A DNA stretch of 64,000 bases from Polaribacter sp. (lineage in GTDB: Bacteria; Bacteroidota; Bacteroidia; Flavobacteriales; Flavobacteriaceae), in contig DYMN01000001.1 in assembly GCA_020740485.1 (NCBI GenBank), positions 1 through 64,000 on the forward strand, read 5' to 3'. A model generated the notes under the pieces. That model was given only the letters and a program-made list of their open reading frames with translations. It had not been told where the DNA came from and did not search any database. Of this stretch, positions 8,456-16,083 are shown one piece after another. A program made the translations under genes and the position numbers. Within the stretch, counting starts at the first letter, position 1. Every line of letters starts with the position of its first letter.

Positions 8456-8526
8456 TAATAGCCACGCCCTTTAGGGCGTGGATATTTATAAGAGAATAAT
8501 AATAGCCACGCCCTTTAGGGCGTGGA
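8454..8526. repeat. Two direct copies of a CCACGCCC hairpin element
   Basis: A 29-base unit (aataatagccacgccctttagggcgtgga) is present at 8454-8482 and again at 8498-8526. In each copy CCACGCCC and GGGCGTGG form an 8-bp stem around TTTA. The first copy overlaps the icd stop codon. A related longer hairpin with the same stem word lies at 48225-48262. Confidence 0.7.
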
Positions 8527-8538
8527 CATTTTAAATAA

Positions 8539-8573
8539 AACAACCCCGAAGATTTCAAATCTTCGGGGTTGTT
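8539..8573. terminator. Bidirectional terminator between icd and the DUF349 gene
   Basis: Perfect inverted repeat with 17-base arms (8539-8555 and 8557-8573, core CCCCGAAGATTT / AAATCTTCGGGG). It sits between convergent genes, with A-rich DNA to the left and T-rich DNA to the right. Confidence 0.8.
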
Positions 8574-8594
8574 AATTTTGCTTCGATCTAAATT

Positions 8595-10628
8595 TTAGAA
8601 ATCAATACTGCGTAAATATTGTAATTTGGCTTCCCAAACACTTAACTCCAATGACAATTTATCTATTTCATTCATAATTTTGCGAATCATAGGATTGTTA
8701 TCATCTGCATTAGAGAAAAACATACGATTGGTTTCCATTTGTTGTTTTTCTTTGCTTACACTATCCACACGTTTGCGTACAAATTGAATTTCGTCGTTGA
8801 GTTTTGCAGCATCTTTTTGTTCTAAGTAAGTATCAATCATATTCTTATAACGAATCATAAAGTTTTGAGATTTGTCAGAAGACAGATTTTCAAAATAAGG
8901 GTCTAAAAACTTATTAAATTTTGCTTCGATATAACGTTGGTTAGGCGGAACAGCACCTAATTCTTTCCATTCGGCAATGTACTTTTTCAATTGTTCGATA
9001 TCAGGTTTAAACCCTTCTTTCTCAGATTCAGTTTTCAAATTCTCTAAGAAATTTTTCTTTTGAATATAAACTGACATTTGAATTTCGGTATTGGCATCTT
9101 GTTCTTTTCGCAATCTGTCAAAGTAGAAATTGCATGCTTCTTTAAAACGATTCCATAGTTTATCAGAATATTGTTTAGGTACGTGTCCAATGTTTTTCCA
9201 CTCACCCTGAATGCGTTTCATAATTTCAGTAGATTGTGCCCAATCTTCACTCTCACGAAGAGATTCAGCTTGTTCGACCAACTTCATTTTTTTATCTAAA
9301 TTACCATGTTGGTCCTTTTTGATGTCCTTGTAATATTCGTTTTTGGTTATATTGAATTGCTTATTGACTTCACGGAATTTTTCCCAAATCTCTTTGTCTT
9401 TATTTTTGGGAACTCTACCAGATTCGATAAATTCCTTACGAATTTTTTCAGCTTCATTTACACTTTTTTGCCAATCAGAATGTGAATGTCTTTCTACAGC
9501 ATTTAAACTAATTAATTTTTCTAATATTTCCTCTTTTTTCTTCAAATTTTCATCAAATTCACCTTTTACAGCATCAAAATATTCTTGGCGTCTCTCGTGA
9601 ATTTTGTGTGTTGCTTCACTAAATCTGATCCAAAGTTCTTCTCTATGTTCACGAGAAACCGGACCAATTTCTTCTTTCCAAAGTCTGTGTAAAATTTGCA
9701 ATTCGTCAAAAGCGGCTTTAATATCATCACTTTCAGCTAATTCTTCTACGCGATTTACAATTTTGAGTTTTTCATCATAATTGTGTTTGAAATCCATATC
9801 GCGCAATTCATTACTCAAATGCAATAAATCATAAAAACGTTCTACGTGAAAGTGATACGTGCGCCATAGATCAGTGTAATTTTCTCTAGGCACAGGCCCT
9901 ATTTCTCGCCACTTAAGTTGGATTTCCTTAAATTTTTTGTAGACCCCTTCTTCACTACCATTTTCAATTAAGTACTTTAAATCATCAATTAATGCTTGTT
10001 TTTTTGTCAAATTTGATTTTTGAATTCCTTCATTTTCAGTTTGATACTTTTGGCGCAATTTTTTGTATTCAAACAAGACTTCATTGTATTCTTTTTGAGT
10101 ATCATTTTCGAAATGAAATTCAGCAGATTCTCCTCCATTTGCTAAAAATTCACTTTTTGCCTCTTTGAGTAGGGTTCCAAATTTAATATTGAAAAGTCGT
10201 TTGAGTTCTTCTACGTGTTTACTTATTATTTGTACCGGATGTTCTTTAATAAGTGATTTGATGCTAGAAACTATTTCATTAATTGTCATAGATTCGTTGT
10301 AATGCACCATGGGTAATTCCTCAATCTCTAATGTCTTTTCTGATGCAATGACATTATGGCTGTCCATGTCAATGTCACTTTGCAACGCTTCTTTTACTGT
10401 TTCTTCTTCAACGACACTTTCTGCTACAATTTCAAGGTTATCCGAAGGCAAGTCATCTGCAACAAGCACTTCGGGGCTGGTTGAAACTTCTGATTCATAA
10501 ATTTCTGAAGTTTCAATTACTGGTTCAATTTTTTCTTCTATTGGACTTTTAATAGCTGAATTTTCTATATTTTCAGCTGACTGGTTCTCTGTTGCTTCCG
10601 GCAACATTTGTTCTAAATTTTCTGACAT
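8595..10628 (-). CDS. DUF349-repeat coiled-coil protein
   Basis: 677 residues. The first ~110 residues are acidic and low-complexity (many Glu, Ser, Val). After that come about five or six helical DUF349 repeats, each with a W-x-x-IG-x-VP / LW-x-x-F signature (WREIGPVPRENYTDLWRTY, WKEEIGPVSREHREELW, WKNIGHVPKQYSDKLW, WKELGAVPPNQRY). The C-terminus is a helical tail. DUF349 proteins are cytoplasmic and of unsettled function. It has its own promoter, with a stand-alone position between icd (convergent) and the aroE operon. Confidence 0.85.
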   Translation of the reverse strand: MSENLEQMLPEATENQSAENIENSAIKSPIEEKIEPVIETSEIYESEVSTSPEVLVADDLPSDNLEIVAESVVEEETVKEALQSDIDMDSHNVIASEKTLEIEELPMVHYNESMTINEIVSSIKSLIKEHPVQIISKHVEELKRLFNIKFGTLLKEAKSEFLANGGESAEFHFENDTQKEYNEVLFEYKKLRQKYQTENEGIQKSNLTKKQALIDDLKYLIENGSEEGVYKKFKEIQLKWREIGPVPRENYTDLWRTYHFHVERFYDLLHLSNELRDMDFKHNYDEKLKIVNRVEELAESDDIKAAFDELQILHRLWKEEIGPVSREHREELWIRFSEATHKIHERRQEYFDAVKGEFDENLKKKEEILEKLISLNAVERHSHSDWQKSVNEAEKIRKEFIESGRVPKNKDKEIWEKFREVNKQFNITKNEYYKDIKKDQHGNLDKKMKLVEQAESLRESEDWAQSTEIMKRIQGEWKNIGHVPKQYSDKLWNRFKEACNFYFDRLRKEQDANTEIQMSVYIQKKNFLENLKTESEKEGFKPDIEQLKKYIAEWKELGAVPPNQRYIEAKFNKFLDPYFENLSSDKSQNFMIRYKNMIDTYLEQKDAAKLNDEIQFVRKRVDSVSKEKQQMETNRMFFSNADDNNPMIRKIMNEIDKLSLELSVWEAKLQYLRSIDF

Positions 10629-10660
10629 ACTATTAATGTATAATGGTTCCTATTAATGGC

Positions 10661-10690
10661 TAAAGATACAAATAGCCCTCTAACTGACAA
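10661..10690 (-). promoter_or_regulatory. Promoter of the DUF349 gene
   Basis: On the minus strand TTG (10690-10688), a 19-base spacer and TATCTTTA (10668-10661), one base off the TAnnTTTG consensus. It lies about 33 bases upstream of the start codon. Confidence 0.55.
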
Positions 10691-10770
10691 AAATAACTTG
10701 ATAATTTGTGAAATTTTGACAAAATCAAATACTTACTATAGATGATGATTTTATAAAATAGTTGCTTTAG

Positions 10771-11523
10771 TTATTGGTTTTTCCAGATTTTCCAAGCATA
10801 TTCTGCTTGTAATTGCAACATATTTAAACCATTAAGAGTAGTTGCTCCTTGCAATTTTGAAAGTTGGAGAAGTTTTGTTTCTGATGGGTTGTAAATTAAA
10901 TCGAAAACTAAATTCTTTTCATTTAGTAAAAGAAACGGGAAATTAACGACTTCTTCAATGTTTGGGAAGGTGCCTAAAGGAGTTGTATTTACTATAATTG
11001 GATAATTTTGAAGTATATCCTTATCTATTTGATCATACTCGACGTGATTTTGATGAGAAGAACGGCGCGATACTAATCTAGTTTTAATGTTTAGTTGCTC
11101 AAGGGCAAATACTACGGCTTTAGAGGCTCCACCGGTACCTAAAATTAAAGCTCCTGTATGGTGTTTTTTAAGATGTGGTTTAATTGATTCAATAAATCCG
11201 ATATAATCTGTATTATAACCTATGAGTTTTGAATTTTCTATTTGAATTGTGTTAACAGCACCAATTTTTTGCGCATTGACGTCAATAGAGTCTAAATATT
11301 TTAAAATGAGTTCTTTGTACGGAATAGTCACATTTAAACCCTTAAAAATAGGGGCTTCATTTTTGCAAAATAATTTCAATGCTTCTTCATCAGGAAGTTC
11401 AATGTTTTCGTAAGAATGATTTTCAAAATTTTGAGTAATAAACTTGTTTTCAAAATATTTTTTTGAAAAAGAATAATTTAGTGTTTTTCCTATTAAACCA
11501 AATTTAATCTGTTGTTTTATCAT
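10771..11523 (-). CDS. aroE: Shikimate 5-dehydrogenase
   Basis: 250 residues. It reduces 3-dehydroshikimate to shikimate with NADPH in aromatic amino acid synthesis. Seen: FGLIGKTLNYSFSKKYF (substrate Ser region), GLNVTIPYKE with the catalytic Lys, GAVNTI, GYNTDYIGF with the catalytic Asp, LGTGGASKAV as the dinucleotide glycine motif, VNTTPLGTFP, FDLIYNPSET and the closing NGLNMLQLQAEYAWKIW. It starts only 3 bases after the stop of the upstream TPR gene, so the two are almost certainly cotranscribed. Confidence 0.95.
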   Translation of the reverse strand: MIKQQIKFGLIGKTLNYSFSKKYFENKFITQNFENHSYENIELPDEEALKLFCKNEAPIFKGLNVTIPYKELILKYLDSIDVNAQKIGAVNTIQIENSKLIGYNTDYIGFIESIKPHLKKHHTGALILGTGGASKAVVFALEQLNIKTRLVSRRSSHQNHVEYDQIDKDILQNYPIIVNTTPLGTFPNIEEVVNFPFLLLNEKNLVFDLIYNPSETKLLQLSKLQGATTLNGLNMLQLQAEYAWKIWKNQ

Positions 11524-11526
11524 AGA

Positions 11527-12936
11527 TTAAAATGGGTTGTTAGAATTGAGATTTTGAATCAAATTTTGAAAACCTTTTGTGTTGTAAATGATTGGAAAAA
11601 GCTTTTGAAAATGGCTTAATACTTTAGGTTTTATTCTGTGAGCATATTTTAAATACTTAACACCCATATCGTTATTTTTAATCAAAAAATATAAACCGCT
11701 TAATCTATATTGAATTTCTGCATTGTTATGAAAATAAATTTCAGCTTTTAGCAAAGTTTTAATGGACTGAAATAAATCTCCGGAATAGTAGTAAGCATCA
11801 GCTAATTCCAAATAAATGTCTATGGAGTTGTCTTTTAATTTGAGACATTTTTCATAGGCTTTAGCCGCTTCTTCAAAAAAAGCAATTTTCATATTGGCAT
11901 GACCATACAATCGCCAATACTCTAGATTTTCTTCATCAATATTGATTAACTGATTGATGTAAAAAATCGATTTTTGATAATCTCTTTTTGTGAAAAGTAT
12001 AGAAATAATACTCAAAACCGGTTTATCGAGATAAGGATCTTGTTCGGCTGATTTTAAATAAAAATCAACGGCTTTTTCTGTTTGATTCAATCGTTCATAA
12101 CAAAATCCGATTCTTAAAAAAGTAAAAGCAGAAGGATCGTCTAATTCATTGCAAATGTTGTAATTGTCAATAGCATCGTAATAGTGTTCTAATTTTTCTA
12201 AAGCTTTACCTTTTTCTAAATAGGCACCTATAAATTTATCATCGATTAAAATAGCAAAGTCAAATGATTTTATAGCTTCAATGTATTTGCCTAAGTTGGA
12301 AAATTCTTTACCTAACTGATGCCAAGCTGTTTCATTATAGGGTTGATCTTCAATATATTTCTGTAAAAATTGAATAGATTTTTCGTATTGATCCATCATA
12401 TCATAACAGTAAATAACATTAAATAAGCTGCTTTGGTCTTCCGGATCAATGTCTAAACATTTATTAAAATAAATTAATGCTTTTTCAAAATTTTCCAAGT
12501 ACAAATATTCCATGCCCATAAGGGAAAAAACCTCTAAATCTGATCCATCATCTGTTAATTGTAGAGCAAATTCAAAAATTTGGATGGCTTCAGTGTGTTT
12601 GTCTTGTTTTGAAAAAAGTAAAGCTTTTTGAATGTAAATTTCTATGTTGGTGGGCTCAAAATGTTCTAATTCATTGAGTAACTTTTCAGCTTCATTGAAT
12701 TTGTCTTCAATAATGAGCAATTCTGCTTTTAAAGTTCTTATGGCTATGATTTCAGGATGTTGATCAAGGGCTAATTCTATCGCTTTTTTTGCTAAATTTA
12801 GTTTTCCGTTATCAATATAATACACTATTATTTTCTCAAATTCAGAAGAATCAAAGAAAAAAACAGCATTTGTTTTCAACATTCGTTCAAAGCGCTTTAA
12901 GCTTAAATTATTATTATCATCAAAGTGTAAATCCAT
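11527..12936 (-). CDS. Cytoplasmic tetratricopeptide-repeat protein
   Basis: 469 residues made almost wholly of TPR units. Helix-pair signatures recur about every 34 residues (for example EKALIYFNKCLDIDPEDQ, EAIKSFDFAILIDDKFIGA, KAVDFYLKSAEQDPYLDK). No signal peptide or membrane segment is visible, so it is probably cytoplasmic and a protein-binding scaffold. It is the first gene of a two-gene operon with aroE. The partner and role are unknown. Confidence 0.85.
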   Translation of the reverse strand: MDLHFDDNNNLSLKRFERMLKTNAVFFFDSSEFEKIIVYYIDNGKLNLAKKAIELALDQHPEIIAIRTLKAELLIIEDKFNEAEKLLNELEHFEPTNIEIYIQKALLFSKQDKHTEAIQIFEFALQLTDDGSDLEVFSLMGMEYLYLENFEKALIYFNKCLDIDPEDQSSLFNVIYCYDMMDQYEKSIQFLQKYIEDQPYNETAWHQLGKEFSNLGKYIEAIKSFDFAILIDDKFIGAYLEKGKALEKLEHYYDAIDNYNICNELDDPSAFTFLRIGFCYERLNQTEKAVDFYLKSAEQDPYLDKPVLSIISILFTKRDYQKSIFYINQLINIDEENLEYWRLYGHANMKIAFFEEAAKAYEKCLKLKDNSIDIYLELADAYYYSGDLFQSIKTLLKAEIYFHNNAEIQYRLSGLYFLIKNNDMGVKYLKYAHRIKPKVLSHFQKLFPIIYNTKGFQNLIQNLNSNNPF

Positions 12937-12953
12937 CTAACTTAAATAAGTTA

Positions 12954-12982
12954 TAAAAGTAGAGTAAATTATAAATTTACAA
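12954..12982 (-). promoter_or_regulatory. Promoter of the TPR-aroE operon
   Basis: Minus strand TTG (12982-12980), 18-base spacer, TACTTTTA (12961-12954), close to TTG-N19-TAnnTTTG, 18 bases upstream of the ATG. Confidence 0.5.
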
Positions 12983-13520
12983 CTCTTTAATTTATTTTTT
13001 TTTCAACAATTAAATTAACAATTATCATTTTCACGTTTCGCACCTTTTTTTTGCGTTTTACCTTTCCAATTAATTACTTTCTTTTAAATTTTAAAAAATC
13101 AGGCAAAAAATCCGTTTCGCTTCCGCTTGCATTTTTATTGACTTCCGATTGAAATTTTGCGTATCGTTTGGCTTTATCGAGTGTGTTTTTTTGGTGTTTC
13201 GATTGGGTTTTTATCAGATGCGTTTTGGGGTTTGGAATATCAAATTTTGCGTATTAGATTCGGCGCGCTTTATCGGATTATCCACTTCCTTAAACCACTA
13301 AAAACTCAAAAAAAATTTTGCTTTCGGGTTTGGTTTTTTTTTCTTTTTGCGTGCTGCTTGGAATTCTTTTCAATGACCATTTAACATCCGTGTTGACGTA
13401 TGTTTTTATTTTCTATTGCGTCAATATTCACTTTGGAAGTAGTGGGGCAGCTTCATTTTTAAAAATTCTTTTCACTGAATTCCACCTCAAAAATAAATAA
13501 TAGATATTTACTAACCAAAT
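12983..13520. other. Gene-free, strand-asymmetric stretch with degenerate coding debris
   Basis: No intact gene. The plus strand is strongly T-rich and A-poor over about 13021-13400. On the minus strand several short unlinked frames encode basic, Lys/Asn/Gln-rich peptides separated by stops, for example one ending at 13074 with DKAKRYAKFQSEVNKNASG and a shifted continuation rich in Lys. The word tacgcaaaattt occurs twice on the minus strand (near 13250 and 13160). This looks like decayed DNA next to the broken recombinase; plus-strand frames here have no protein-like features. Confidence 0.45.
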
Positions 13521-14627
13521 TTATTTTTTATTATTCATTATTCTATCTAACGGACTCTCCATCTTTTTGTTATTCACATTCATCACATGCGTATAAATCT
13601 CGGTAGTCTTGGTGCTGCTGTGCCCTAACATCACTTGTAAATTGCGTAAGTTCTCGCCATGTTCCAGCAAGTGGGTGGCAAAACTGTGCCGCAAGTGGTG
13701 AGCCGTGCTCCATGGGTCGGCTCCCGATTTCTTTTGGGCTTCTCTAAATATATTTTGAACGCTTTTTGCACTGTATTTGCCCCTCCTCTTACCCTTCAAA
13801 AAGCCAATACGACGGTTTTTCTTTAATAAAATATTCTCTGAGTTGTTTTAATAAAATAGGGGATAAGATGGTGTGTCTGTCTTTATTGCCTTTGCCTGCT
13901 TTGACAAAGATATAGCCTTCATCGCTCCTAATGTCTATATTACGCAGGTTTAATAACTCATTATTCTGAGCCCGGCTGAACAAATGGTGTATAATACTGC
14001 CTTGTGCTTGATGTTTTCCGGCGCATTGATGAGATTCAACACTTCTTCTTTGCTTAATATTCCGGGAAGTATATCGGCTTTTTTGGGTCTTTGGATATCG
14101 TAATACTCACGGGGTTTCCCCAATACCTGCTCATAGTAGAATTTGATAGCATTGATACAGGTATTTTGCTTTGATTCACCGATTTTGTATTTGCTAATCA
14201 AATGAAAGATATAGTCCTCTATGGTAATTTTTGTTAAATTATCAATATCCTGATTAGCAAAATAATTAAAAAAATATTTTAATTCACTTAGATAAGTCTC
14301 TTTTGTTTTAGGACTACACGCCTTGAGTATCAATTTTTTTCAGTGGCATCCAATTTGTGTTGGTCCATTTCGGTAAGAGTTATTTTAGGCAAAGACATTG
14401 TGGTTTCAGTATATTTAATACTATACCGGTTTTTAAATTGATTGGTAAGAAGTTTTAAATTTTCTTCCGTATTCAACACACTCCAAAGTTTCTGATTGTG
14501 ATGATAAAATCTACCGGGAATCTTCTTGAGCTATTCGCGATCCTCCGATTGATTATAAGGAATTAAAAACTTTAATTCTCAAAGCTTTAGGTAACGGTTG
14601 ATAAATGGTAATAGACGTATTTTTAAA
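13521..14627 (-). pseudogene. Degenerate tyrosine recombinase / integrase (at least five lesions)
   Basis: Conceptually joined, this encodes a recombinase of about 370 residues. The N-terminal arm region has LKKIPGRFYHHNQKLW, followed by a SAM-like core-binding domain (KACSPKTKETYLSEL onward). The catalytic domain shows Arg (SAGLR), [29 protein letters not shown] with the nucleophile Tyr, and the tail [11 protein letters not shown]. The reading frame is broken near 14568, by an in-frame TAG at 14531-14533, in a T7 tract at 14334-14340, near 13965 and in a CCC at 13792-13794. Most are single-base homopolymer changes. All catalytic residues survive, so inactivation looks recent. It resembles Bacteroidota chromosomal site-specific recombinases and sits near tRNA-Lys. 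Confidence 0.8.
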
Positions 14628-14682
14628 ATTTTAAAACAAAACTATAAAAAAATGACAGCATAAAGATAAAGTTTGTGTTATT

Positions 14683-14708
14683 GTCGTATATTAACCGTTA
14701 AAAACGAC
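14683..14708. repeat. 26-bp near-perfect palindrome between recombinase remnant and zinc-ribbon gene
   Basis: GTCGTATATTAAC / CGTTAAAAACGAC pair over 26 bases with two mismatches. It lies in the divergent interval between the recombinase pseudogene start and the zinc-ribbon gene. Two inverted arms around a short centre is the usual form of a tyrosine-recombinase core site, but an operator is also possible. Confidence 0.5.
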
Positions 14709-14762
14709 TAATACGTATATCCCTAATTTTAAAACAATTAATCCCATTTATAAGATCAAAAT

Positions 14763-15135
14763 ATGAACAAAAAATGTAAAATCTGTGGCAAAAAAATCAT
14801 AGGTCGAACCGATAAAATTTTTTGTTCTGTAAAGTGTGAAAATTACTATCACATACATCTTAGAAAAGCAACAGACAAAGCCGTTGAAAATATCAATAAA
14901 ATATTGTACCGCAATCGTTCTATTCTTTTAGAAATTATGGGTAAACACAATAAGCAAATGATGGTAGACAGAAAAGTGTTGGAACTAAAAAAAATTTACT
15001 TTCAAATACCACACTCATTTTCATATTAATTCTCATAGTAAAACCAATTACTATGTATATGACTTCTCTTGGATGGAATTTTCGGATGATGAAATGAGCA
15101 TGACAAATATTGACACCAAGCGAAAATGTTTGTAG
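14763..15135 (+). pseudogene. Small zinc-ribbon protein, frameshifted
   Basis: The first frame encodes 88 residues starting MNKKCKICGKKIIGRTDKIF with a CxxC...CxxxC zinc ribbon (CKICG, CSVKC), then a basic helix (LRKATDKAVENI, RNRSILLEIMGK). An A8 tract at 14987-14994 shifts the frame. Removing one A continues into KKFTFKYHTHFHINSH ... YVYDFSWMEFSDDEM and ends at TAG 15133-15135. That continuation has sharp protein character and agrees with my memory of a short Flavobacteriia zinc-ribbon family of unknown function, about 120 residues long. The gene is therefore probably broken, though an 88-residue product or slippage in the A8 tract cannot be excluded. Confidence 0.65.
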
Positions 15136-15741
15136 TGTTCCGATAATTATCGGAATCCACGTGACCATTAAAAAACAACTGCGAACCTGTCACGTCTTTA
15201 GCGTTAGCAATCAACGAACTCCGCTAAAAAAATAATAACAAAGTGAATTAAACAATTATAAACACATAAAATAATGATTAATAGAGTTAGACCCATTTGA
15301 TACAATTCCGATATAATTTAATTCGCATAGTCAAGAGTAAGTAAACGAATTTTTTTTAATTGAAATCTAACTCATTGAAATCGATACTTTTTACTGACTT
15401 CCGCTCTTAAGGGGTCTCTAAATAGAGATGTCAGCTAATTTAAAGAACCCATCCATATCCTTTTTTAAAGTATTTGCCAATTAATCAAGCTCACGCCAAG
15501 ATGTGATTTTGAACTTAGCGTGAGCGTTATTTTCAATTTACGGGTTTCGATACCATAGCTTTTAGTCCTTCACGCAAGGCTTGATTGATAAGATAATAGG
15601 AATCACTACGTACAGATCAATTAACTAATTCTGTTTTTAAAGCCATATACACCTATTAGCGTAAAAATTTTGGAATACACTTTTTTTGTGGTAGATTTTA
15701 GGAAAATATTTACAAACGGGCCAAAAGTAAAACAGATTTAT
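15136..15741. other. Gene-free accessory debris upstream of tRNA-Lys
   Basis: No intact gene in about 600 bases. Contents: a short palindrome ccgataattatcgg (about 15139-15152); gttaga/tctaac inverted words near 15288 and 15367; a copy of the dispersed repeat with cacgcc ... gcgtgagcg at about 15493-15527; and a gene fragment on the minus strand at 15536-15646, listed separately. Composition is similar to the rest of the window. Confidence 0.45.
15536..15646 (-). pseudogene. Small gene remnant with an in-frame stop
   Basis: From an ATG at 15646-15644 the minus strand reads MALKTELVN, stop, SVRSDSYYLINQALREGLKA, then MVSKPVN before running into the dispersed repeat. The helix-like second part looks protein-derived, but I do not recognise the family. 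It is probably the start of a gene cut off by repeat-rich DNA. Confidence 0.3.
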
Positions 15742-15749
15742 TACCTTTG
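15742..15749 (+). promoter_or_regulatory. -7 box of tRNA-Lys
   Basis: TACCTTTG fits TAnnTTTG and lies about 60 bases upstream of the tRNA. No clear TTG is seen at -33. Confidence 0.4.
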
Positions 15750-15809
15750 CATCCTCTTACATAGAACCTACTATATATAATAGGAAAATGTGTTTTGTGT
15801 GAGGTATCA

Positions 15810-15885
15810 GACTCGTTAGCTCAGTTGGTAGAGCTACAGACTCTTAATCTGTGGGTCCAGGGTTCGAGCCCCTGACGGGTCACCA
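15810..15885 (+). tRNA. tRNA-Lys (anticodon CTT)
   Basis: Full cloverleaf. Acceptor GACTCGT pairs with ACGGGTC (one G-U). The anticodon arm is ACAGA-CTCTTAA-TCTGT, with anticodon CTT at loop positions 3-5. The T arm is CAGGG-TTCGAGC-CCCTG. CCA is encoded at 15883-15885. It follows the decayed recombinase region; no second copy of its 3' end that would mark an attachment duplication was seen in the window. Confidence 0.95.
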
Positions 15886-16016
15886 TTTGACGAGGTTAAG
15901 TATATTTAACTATTATAATAGTTTAGATATTTTACTTTAATAGGTCTTTAGAATTGTTTGGCAGTCGTTGATTTAAATAAAAAACTTATTTTTTTTAAAT
16001 TAGATGAAAAAAAGTG

Positions 16017-16024
16017 TATCTTTG
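16017..16024 (+). promoter_or_regulatory. -7 box of the double-barrel OmpA gene
   Basis: TATCTTTG followed by GCAAAAT, 60 bases before the ATG. No TTG at the expected -33 position; the DNA there is T-rich. Confidence 0.5.
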
Positions 16025-16083
16025 CAAAATATTGGCATACTATGATGCCTCTGTGAAACAATTCTAAATTTAATTTTATTTGT

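Noticed and set aside
13157-13500. Two plus-strand open frames of 60-75 codons
   Set aside because: Their products are hydrophobic strings made by the T-rich strand bias, without start context or family-like sequence; the minus strand is the more protein-like side.
14935-15214. Minus-strand open frames opposite the zinc-ribbon gene
   Set aside because: They overlap the better-supported plus-strand gene and its frameshifted tail, and show no recognisable features.
15810-15885. tRNA-Lys 3' end as attachment site of an integrated element
   Set aside because: No second copy of the tRNA 3' end was found in the window, and the recombinase remnant is more than 1 kb away on the other side of debris; not supported without flanking sequence.
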